Assembly: GCA_037349105.1 (NCBI GenBank) | Contig: JAYJMM010000017.1 | Location: 1,984,001 to 2,048,000 of the forward strand | Direction of reading: 5' to 3' | From: Limnomonas spitsbergensis | Taxonomy: Eukaryota; Chlorophyta; Chlorophyceae; Chlamydomonadales | DNA length: 64,000 nt | Shown: positions 57,209-64,000 of the stretch, one piece after another | Layout of the letters: the number at the start of each line of letters is the position of its first letter | Position numbering within the stretch: position 1 is the first letter of the stretch | Made by a program: the position numbers and the translations under genes | The notes under the pieces: model-generated | Told to the model about the DNA's origin: nothing | The model's database searches: none | The model's input: only the letters and a program-made list of their open reading frames with translations

Positions 57209-57724
57209 ATTAGGGTCCCAGGACGGTACGCGCTTTTTAGAATCATCGGAACTGCTAAGGTGCCCTGAGGGCACCACAGCAATTCCGATGATTCTAAAAA
57301 ACGCGGGGTGCGTGTAGCGCCTTTACCATCCTGGGACCCTAATTTAATTCTTGGTGGAGTGACAAAGCATCCCGGGGTGCTTTGTTCCCCCAAAGGGGGG
57401 CTCCGCTTACTCTTTAAAGACGTGTACCGTCAAATTTAATTCGAAGGGTTACCCGGAGTCTCCCCCACCTTTGGTGGGGGGACTCCGGGGTTCCCCCTTT
57501 AGGGGTCTCTTTGCCTCTCCAATTCTCTAAAGACGCACCACGTCTTTAAAGAGTAAGCGTGGCCCCCAAAGGGGGGCTCCGCTTACTCTTTAAAGACGTG
57601 CAACGTCCGGGAACCCTACTACCAATTACTTTAGGGCCCTGTCCATTAAAATGCGTATTGCCGTTTTCCGTATGGGGAGTACCGGGTAGCGTAGAGGTAG
57701 GTACATTGTATTTAAGTACTCGGG

Positions 57725-58196
57725 GTTGTAAACCGCATAATACTAAAAAGCAAAAGTTTTGCACTTCTAAGCAAATATAAAAGCTGACTAAATCGCAACT
57801 ATGCAACATAAATAATTGACCTATAAAAGCTAATAATAATAATAATATTGATTCAAAACTTCTGAAAGATTGCATTATTACAACCGTTAACAAAATTAGT
57901 AAAACATCAATACCATTATTATAGGGATAAGCTAATAATCCTGCTATATTACTAGTTGATAAACCTAAAAACAAGTCAACATTACTTAAACTGCCTAATA
58001 ATAACATTACGGGTCATAAACGACTAAAAAAGTAAACATCACTTAAATATAAATTTACATATTTTAAAGATACGCCTGATTCCCGTACTTGCTCATTACT
58101 AGAGACACTATTCATACTTAGACTAAATAAACCATAAAGAATGATAGAAATCAATCCTATTATGAGCGACAATTCTGATAGAGAACACCATAACAT
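57725..58196 (-). CDS. nad2: NADH dehydrogenase subunit 2, N-terminal part (partial, in-frame TGA)
   Basis: Starting at ATG 58,196 the AT-rich frame encodes MLWCSLSELSLIIGLISIILYGLF, core ELSLIIGLISIILYG, a typical nad2 N-terminus. A TGA at 58,016-58,014 sits between FFSRL and PVMLLLGSL. The same frame then continues through several membrane segments to SFYICLEVQNFCFLVL, the conserved nad2 region after two to three helices. Similarity stops near 57,725, where the sequence leads into repeats. Nad2 is a membrane-arm subunit of respiratory complex I. The gene is either truncated by repeats or split, with further exons elsewhere. The TGA could encode Trp, be a nonsense mutation, or be an error; the other Trp codons here are TGG. 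Confidence 0.7.
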
Positions 58197-59249
58197 TTAT
58201 AATTATATAGATACCCCGGAGCCGTCCAAGCGGCTAAAAAAGACGTAATAAACAAAGGGGCCCCAAAAAAGCCCCAAGAATTAAATTTGGGTCCCTGACC
58301 GGTAAGTGTGGCCCAAAACTAGCCCTCCACTGCGTGTCCCTCCGCGTAGTGAGGGGACCTCGTCTGCAAGCAGACGAGGTCCCCTCACCTAGCGGAGGAT
58401 CACCGAAACCCGCACCCCCCCCACTGTGGGGGGGGTAGCGGGTTTCGGTGAGAGGGTGCTAGTTTTGTAACACCGCGAATTAAATCGGGGTCCCAGGACA
58501 GTACGTGCGCTCCGCACACAACCGTCCTAGGACCCCGATTTAATTCTTGGTGCGTCGCACCTCCGCGTCTTTAGAGAATTGGAGAGGCAAAGGAGCCCCC
58601 TAAAGGGGGTCACTTTGCCTCTCCAATTCTCTAAAGACGCGAAGGCGGCCCGCCCGGTACAATCTGCGTAGCGTGTTGCGGCCTTTTTTTTGCCTCACAC
58701 TCCAAAGGTGTTCCTCTCACCGAAAACCGCTACCCCCCATAGTGGGGTGCGGGTTTCGGTGATCCTCCGCTAGGTGAGGGGGCCTCGTCTGCTTGCAGGC
58801 GAGGTACGCGGAGGGACACGTAGTGGAGGGACACCAAAACCCACCCTCACACCAAAAACCCGCTCCTCCACTATGTGGTGGGCGGGTTTTTGGGGTACCT
58901 CCCACCGAAACCCGCTACCCCACATAGTGGGGTAGCGGGTTTCGGTGAGAGGGCCATTTTTAGTAACCCCACGAATGAAATTTGGGTCCCTGACGGTACA
59001 CGTCTTTAAAGAGTAGGTGAAGAAGCGGAGCCCCCCTTTGGTGGGGGGGGTGCGGGTTTCGGTGATCCTCCGCTAGGTGATCCTCCGCTAGCCCCCTAAA
59101 GGGGGTCACTTTGCCTCTCCAACTCTCTAAAGACGCGATCAGCGCTTTAGAGAATTAGCGAGGTTAAGATGCCCCCCCTTTAGGGGGGCCTTAACCTCGC
59201 TAAATCTCTAAAGCGCGGAGAATCATCGGGATAGCTCGGGGGCCCTCAG

Positions 59250-59905
59250 GCGTTCTTGGTGGAGTAGACCCCGGGTAACCCTTCGAATTAAATTTGGAGG
59301 TAGAAGCGCGCCACGCTTCTACCTCCAAATTTAATTCTTAGGGCCACGCTTCTTCACCTACTCTTTAAAGACGTGATGCGTCTTTAGAGAAACTGTGGGC
59401 CCCAAGAGGCCCAGGGGCCCGCAGGGCTCCCGGGCTATCCCACAGGCCCTCAGGGCTCCCGGGCCTCTTGGGGCCCACAGTTTCTCTAAAGACGCGGAAG
59501 CGCTATACGTCTTTAGAGAATTGGAGGGACAAAGGAGCCCCCTAAAGGGGGTCACTTTGTCCCTCCAATTCTCTAAAGACGAGAAGCGCATCACGTCTTT
59601 AAAGAGTAGGTGAAGAAGCGTGGCTCCCAAAGGGGGGCTCCGCTTACTCTTTAAAGACGTGTACCGTCCGGGGCCCTAATTTAATTCGTAGGGCTCCTTT
59701 GCCGCTCCAATTCTCTAAAGACGCTGACGCGTCCGGGGGCCCCAATTTAATTCGCGGTGTTACAAAACTAGCACCCTCTCACCGAAACCCGCTACCCCCC
59801 ACAGTGGGGGGGGTGCGGGTTTCGGTGGTCCTCCGCTAGGTGAGGGGACCTCGTCTGCTTGCAGACGAGGTCCCCTCACTACGCGGAGGGACACTTAGTG
59901 GAGGC
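59250..59905. repeat. Large inverted repeat, right arm
   Basis: It is the reverse-complement partner of 56,562-57,208. The ~2-kb spacer contains the nad2 fragment and more hairpins. Confidence 0.85.
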
Positions 59906-60569
59906 GCAGGTTTTGTAACCCTTCGAGCGCAATTTGGGTCCCAGAAGGTAGAGGCGCTTGTGTTAATGCGTCTTTAGAGAGTTGGAGAGGCAAAGGAGCC
60001 CCCTAAAGGGGGTCACTTTGCCTCTCCAACTCTCTAAAGACGCGGAGAAACAGCGGGATAGCCCGGGAGCCCAGAGGGCCCCTGGGCTATCCCGCTGTTT
60101 CTCTAAAGCGCGCTGCGTCTTTAAAGAGTAGAAGAAGCGGAGCCCCCTAAGGGGGCTCCGCTTCTTCTACTCTTTAAAGACGTGTCACGCTTCTGCCTTC
60201 TGGGACCCAAATTGCGCTCTTTGCGTCTTTAGCACGTCTTTAAAGCGCAGGTAAAGAAGCGTGGCCCTAAGAATTAAATTTGGAGGTAATGCGCTTCTCG
60301 TCTTTAGAGAATTGGAGGGACAAAGTGACCCCGGGGCTCCTTTGTCCCTCCAATTCTCTAAAGACGTGAAGCGCTTCTACCTCCAAATTTAATTCGAAGG
60401 GTTACCCGGGGTCTACTCCACCAAAGGTGGAGTGACCCCGGGGTTCCCCCAAAGGGAGGCTCCGCTTCTTCACCTGCGCTTTAAAGACGTGTTAGAGACG
60501 CATAGGGCGGGGTTAGTACACCAGAGGTGCACTAACCCCGCCCTAAAAGTGGAACCAAGTAAGCATAGA

Positions 60570-60872
60570 TTATAACACAAAAGGTTTAATATAAAATAGA
60601 GGCGCGAAAAACAGAAAGATTACACAGAAAGAAGTTAATTTAATATTTAAATCTAATACGCTATAACCATATGTACGAGTCTCTATACCCATATTATGAC
60701 CCATACCTATAACATTATTAGAGTTTTGATTTTTACCCATACTAAATAAACGGAAAACACGTAAATAATAAACTAAGGATCTTTTTTGTTTATCTCTTAG
60801 TATTATTACCTTTCTTAGGTTGGATTGAAACCGCTTTAATTTTAGCTTAATCTTATCCATTTTAATATACAA
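60570..60872 (-). CDS. AT-rich 100-codon open frame, unidentified mitochondrial-type ORF
   Basis: The frame has a Lys/Arg-rich N-terminal half (KIKLKLKRFQSNLRK, RDKQKRSLVYYLRVF) and ends with a hydrophobic segment (SFCVIFLFFAPLFYIKP) that could span a membrane. Its low GC content matches the cob and nad2 pieces, not the repeats. It does not match a respiratory subunit that I recognise. It could be the end of a split gene or part of an intron-encoded protein. Confidence 0.4.
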   Translation of the reverse strand: MYIKMDKIKLKLKRFQSNLRKVIILRDKQKRSLVYYLRVFRLFSMGKNQNSNNVIGMGHNMGIETRTYGYSVLDLNIKLTSFCVIFLFFAPLFYIKPFVL

Positions 60873-60909
60873 TCAATAAAACCTATGGTATTCCTTTTTT
60901 ACTTACTTA

Positions 60910-60931
60910 CCCCCCCCCCCCCCCCCCCCCC
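60910..60931. repeat. Homopolymer run of 22 C
   Basis: An uninterrupted C-run separates an AT-rich island from the next hairpin. Its length is unreliable in any sequencing technology. Confidence 0.9.
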
Positions 60932-61709
60932 GCCTCTGCGTCTTTTAAGAGTTGGAGGAAGAAGCGTGGCCCCCAAAGGGGGCTACGCTTCTTCCTCCAA
61001 CTCTTAAAAGACGTGTCGCGCTTTAGAGAATCACCGGGATTGCTCTACGTCTTTAAAGAGTTGGAGGGGTAGCGTGGCCCTAAGAATTAAATTTGGGTCC
61101 CATAAGGTAATGCGCGTGACACGTCTTTAAAGAGTAGAAGAAGCGGAGCTCCGCTTCTTCTACTGCAGCGCGCTTCTACCTTATGGTACCTTAATTTAAT
61201 TCGAAGGGTTACCCGGGGTCTACTCTGCTGCACCAAAGGTGGAGTGACAAAGCATCCCGGGATGCTTTGTTCCCCCAAAGGGAGGCTCCGCTACCCCTCC
61301 AACTCTTTAAAGACGTAGAGGACGCCCGGAGGGCACCTAGCAATCCCAATGATCCTCTAAAGCGTGTTACCGTCTGTGATCCAAATTGCGCTCTTTGCGT
61401 CTTTAGAGAATTGGCGGGGCAAAGTAGACCCTAAAGGGTCTACTTTTCCCCGCCAATTCTCTAAAGTCGCATAGGGCGGGCCGCCTAAAACGTACGGGGC
61501 CCAAATTGTGCTCTTTGCGTCTTTAAAGAATTGGCGGGGCAAAGTAGACCCTTTACCCCGCCAATTCTCTAAAGACGCATAGGGCGGGCCGCCTATACCG
61601 TATGGGGCCCAAATTGTGCTCTTTGCGTCTTTATCACGTCTTTAAAGCGCAGGTGAAGAAGCGTGGCCCCCAAAGGGGGGCTCCGCTTCTTCACCTGCGC
61701 TTTAAAGAC

Positions 61710-61907
61710 GTGTTAAAGACGTGTTAAAGACGTGTTAAAGACGTGTTAAAGACGTGTTAAAGACGTGTTAAAGACGTGTTAAAGACGTGTTAAAGACGTG
61801 TTAAAGACGTGTTAAAGACGTGTTAAAGACGTGTTAAAGACGTGTTAAAGACGTGTTAAAGACGTGTTAAAGACGTGTTAAAGACGTGTTAAAGACGTGT
61901 TAAAGAC
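61710..61907. repeat. 11-bp tandem repeat, 18 exact copies
   Basis: The unit GTGTTAAAGAC is repeated 18 times without a visible change, ending about 40 bp before cob. The unit equals the tip of a common palindrome arm (TTTAAAGACGTG), so the array probably grew by slippage from a hairpin end. Confidence 0.95.
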
Positions 61908-61946
61908 GTGAAGCGTGGAGGCGGTCCTTTTACATAATAAATATAC

Positions 61947-62342
61947 ATGCGTTTACATAATAGAGTACAAGTTTTGAAGTTATTACAAAACCATTTAGGA
62001 GTATATCCAACACCAATGAACCTTAATTGGAATTGGAGTTGGGGTTCTTTATCCGGAATCTTATTAGGTAGTCAAATGATTACAGGTATATTACTTGCTT
62101 GTCACTACGTAGGTCATGTAGATCATGCCTTTGCTAGTGTCCAACATTTAATGGTAGATGTACCATCCGGTTTAATTTTACGCTATACCCATGCTAATGG
62201 GGCTAGTTTATTTTTCACTGTAGTATATTTACATGTTTTACGTGGAATTTATTATAGCAGTGGTAACCAACCACGTGAATTAGTATGGATAGTGGGTGTA
62301 GTTATTTTATTATTTATGATTATAACAGCCTTCATTGGTTAC
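61947..62342 (+). CDS. cob: Cytochrome b, first exon (132 codons)
   Basis: The AT-rich frame from ATG 61,947 encodes the N-terminal 132 residues of cytochrome b, the haem-bearing core of respiratory complex III in the inner mitochondrial membrane. Recognisable parts are NLNWNWSWGSLSG, QMITGILLACHY, the haem-ligand region SGLILRYTHANGASLFF, YLHVLRGIYY and the exon end ITAFIGY. In the intact protein that end is followed by the conserved VLPWGQMSFW stretch. That stretch is absent here; the frame instead enters an intron-type ORF at 62,343. No downstream cob exon was found before 64,000. Trp is coded by TGG throughout. Confidence 0.93.
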
Positions 62343-62525
62343 CAACATAGCCGTACATGGACTATTCATTTCGAATCTGATTACGCCGAACTAGCTACTA
62401 TATTTAGTGTTCCTTTTGTAAAACGTTATAAAGATCTTCATTTGATTGAAACCCAATTGCGCATTAGAAAAGAAAATAAGCATAAAGCAGGTATTTACTG
62501 TGTGATAAACAATATAACTCAACAC
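62343..62525 (+). pseudogene. Start of an in-frame intron ORF: truncated GIY-YIG homing endonuclease
   Basis: The cob frame stays open after residue 132 and encodes a charged segment (VKRYKDLHLIETQLRIRKEN) followed by HKAGIYCVINNIT. This is the GIY half of a GIY-YIG nuclease motif. The expected YIG half should follow within about ten residues, but at about 62,526 the sequence turns into a palindromic-repeat module (AAGAATTAAATTGGGGTCCC). The enzyme is therefore cut off inside its catalytic domain. GIY-YIG enzymes encoded in organellar introns cleave intronless alleles and spread the intron. Confidence 0.7.
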
Positions 62526-63834
62526 CAAGAATTAAATTGGGGTCCCAGGAAGGTAGAGGTGCGAAACACATTAGAGAATCATCGGGATTGCAATACGAGT
62601 TGGAGGGGTAGCGGAGCCACGCTACCCCTCCAACTCCAAGAGGTCAATTTGAGTACCCAGACGGTAGAGGCTACGCCCCCAGAATTAAATTTGGGTCCCT
62701 GACCGGTAGATGCGTCTTTAGAGAATTGGAGAGGCGAAGTGACCCCCCTAAAGGGGGGTACTTCGCCTCTCCAATTCTCTAAAGACGCGGAGGTGCGGCG
62801 CACACTTACCGGTCAGGGACCCAAATTTAATTCGCGGGGGTTACCAAAAAATGCTCCTCCACAAAGTGGAGGGCATTTTTGGGGCCCCTTACCGTCTGGG
62901 GCTCAAATTGAGCTCGAGGAGTTACGCCGCGGCTCCTCCACCTACGGTGGAGGGCCGCTACACGCTTTAGAGAAAAATCGGTGTTGCTCTGCTTGGCGCC
63001 CATCCGGAGGATGCGTTTTTAGAGAATTGGAGAGGCAAAGTGATCCCCTTTAGGGGGGACCCCGGAGTCTCTCCCACCTTTGGTGGGGGAGACTCCGGGT
63101 AACCCTTCGAATTAAAATAGGGTAGAAGCGCTTCACGTCTTTAGAGAATTGGAGGGACAAAGGAGCCCCCTAAAGGGGGTCACTTTGTCCCTCCAATTCT
63201 CTAAAGACGAGAAGCGCATTACCCTAATTTAATTCTTAGGGCTCCAAGAGGTCAATTAGGGTCACAGAAGGTAGAAGCGGCACGCTCTTACCTTCTGGGA
63301 CCCTAATTGGGTGAACACCGCCCTGCCCTCACCTACTGTGAGGAGCAGGGCGGTATTCACCCCCTCGCACAAAATTAGGGTCCCAGACGGTAAGGGTGCT
63401 TCGCACTTTACCGTCTGGGACCCTAATTTTGTGCTTGGAGCTCGAGGAGTTACGACGCGGCTCCTCCACTGTAGGTGCAGCAGAGGGCCGCTACACGTCT
63501 TTTAAGAGGAAGAAGCGTAGCCCCCTTTGGGGGAACAAAGCATCCCGGGATGCTTTGTCACTCCACCTTTGGTGGAGTAGACCCCGGGTAACCCTTCGAA
63601 TTAAATTTGGAGGTAGAAGCGCTTCACGTCTTTAGAGAATTGGAGGGACAAAGGAGCCCCGGGGTCACTTTGTCCCTCCAATTCTCTAAAGACGAGAAGC
63701 GCATTACCTCCAAATTTAATTCTTAGGGCCACGCTTCTTCCTCCAACTCTTAAAAGACGCAGAGGCGGGCCTCCTTTGCCTCTCCAATTCTCTAAAGACG
63801 CGTCTTTAGAGAATCATAGGGATTGCTCCAAGAG

Positions 63835-63950
63835 ATCAATTCAATTATTTGTTACCATTAAAAGTATTTTGTTGAACGTTCTGCTACCGACGGAAAGATT
63901 TTTAATTATTTGCACCTTCAAGAGGTCCAAGCTGCCCGCCTTTTTTTTTT
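63835..63950 (-). rRNA. Possible mitochondrial LSU rRNA fragment
   Basis: This is an AT-rich island with no palindromic modules. On the minus strand it reads CGTCGGTAGCAGAACGTTC, which resembles the conserved GGTAGGGGAGCGTTCTGTAA segment of bacterial 23S rRNA. Fragmented and scrambled rRNA genes are known in mitochondria of this algal group. The match is short and made by eye. Confidence 0.3.
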
Positions 63951-64000
63951 TTTTTGACTCCAAGAGGTCAATTTGGGTACCAGACGGTACACGTCTTTAA

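Larger units (their letters stand above)
55036..64000. other. Mitochondrial-genome-like block rich in palindromic repeats
   Basis: The block consists of GC-rich hairpins made from a small set of modules: CGTCTTTAGAGAATTGGAG, CGTCTTTAAAGAGTAGG, CCGAAACCCGCTACCCCCC, CCTCGTCTGCTTGCAGACGAGG (a 22-bp palindrome, core GTCTGCTTGCAGAC) and AATTAAATTTGGGTCCC. AT-rich islands with gene pieces lie between them. Examples of long perfect or near-perfect palindromes are 56,876-56,950, 56,966-57,082, 58,573-58,641, 59,375-59,495, 60,112-60,182 and 62,710-62,790. Similar repeats are known from mitochondrial (and plastid) DNA of some Chlamydomonadales. Whether the block is a nuclear insertion, true organelle DNA or an assembly join cannot be decided from sequence. 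Confidence 0.8.

Noticed and set aside
57600..57720. tRNA-like sequence next to nad2 (GGGTAGCGTAGAGGTAGG...)
   Set aside because: No consistent cloverleaf, anticodon loop or T-loop could be drawn.
55036..64000. Plastid origin of the palindromic block
   Set aside because: Similar repeats occur in plastid DNA of some relatives, but the identifiable genes (cob, nad2) are mitochondrial; no plastid gene was seen.

Overview
The window looks like a scaffold from a chlamydomonadalean (volvocalean-type) green alga. Positions 1 to about 55,035 are nuclear DNA of intermediate GC content, with GT-AG introns, a plant-type bZIP transcription factor, a chromodomain Ty3/Gypsy retrotransposon, many MITE-like termini and several satellite arrays. 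From about 55,036 to the end the sequence changes abruptly into AT-rich mitochondrial gene pieces (nad2 start, cob first exon, a probable LSU rRNA piece) set in GC-rich, hairpin-forming palindromic repeats. Such repeats are known from mitochondrial DNAs of algae like Haematococcus and Volvox. The species is an inference, and the nuclear/mitochondrial junction may be an organelle insertion or an assembly chimera.

Layout. 1-7,217: first copy of a segmental duplication carrying a ten-exon minus-strand gene for a DUF4436-like multipass membrane protein. 8,000-9,300: a possible small-exon plus-strand gene. 9,790-11,370: MITE tips and a 638-bp element with a TTA target duplication. 12,491-14,148: a spliced minus-strand gene of unknown function. 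14,370-18,000: a broken plus-strand reading frame running into a 143-bp satellite, then a 75-bp GC-rich minisatellite, then a G-rich minisatellite. 20,521-26,344: a complete, very young LTR retrotransposon on the minus strand with a textbook -1 frameshift signal between gag and pol. 26,658-26,796: two long palindromes. 27,049-30,381: the bZIP gene. 32,913-34,235: a MITE-bounded segment holding a probable LINE remnant. 34,591-41,631: second copy of the duplicated segment and gene, cut off just upstream of its start codon. 42,536-43,950: two adjacent ~180-bp tandem arrays. 45,257-50,900: a GC-rich decayed coding block, probably old retroelement. 50,900-55,035: mostly non-coding with MITE pieces. 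55,036-64,000: the mitochondrial-like block.

The nuclear genes do not form an evident pathway. The window is dominated by duplication and mobile-element activity. The best-supported coding features are the two DUF4436-like genes (splice phases close through all ten exons in both copies), the gag/pol pair, the bZIP gene and the cob exon. Nothing here could be checked against a database; family calls rest on recognised motifs.
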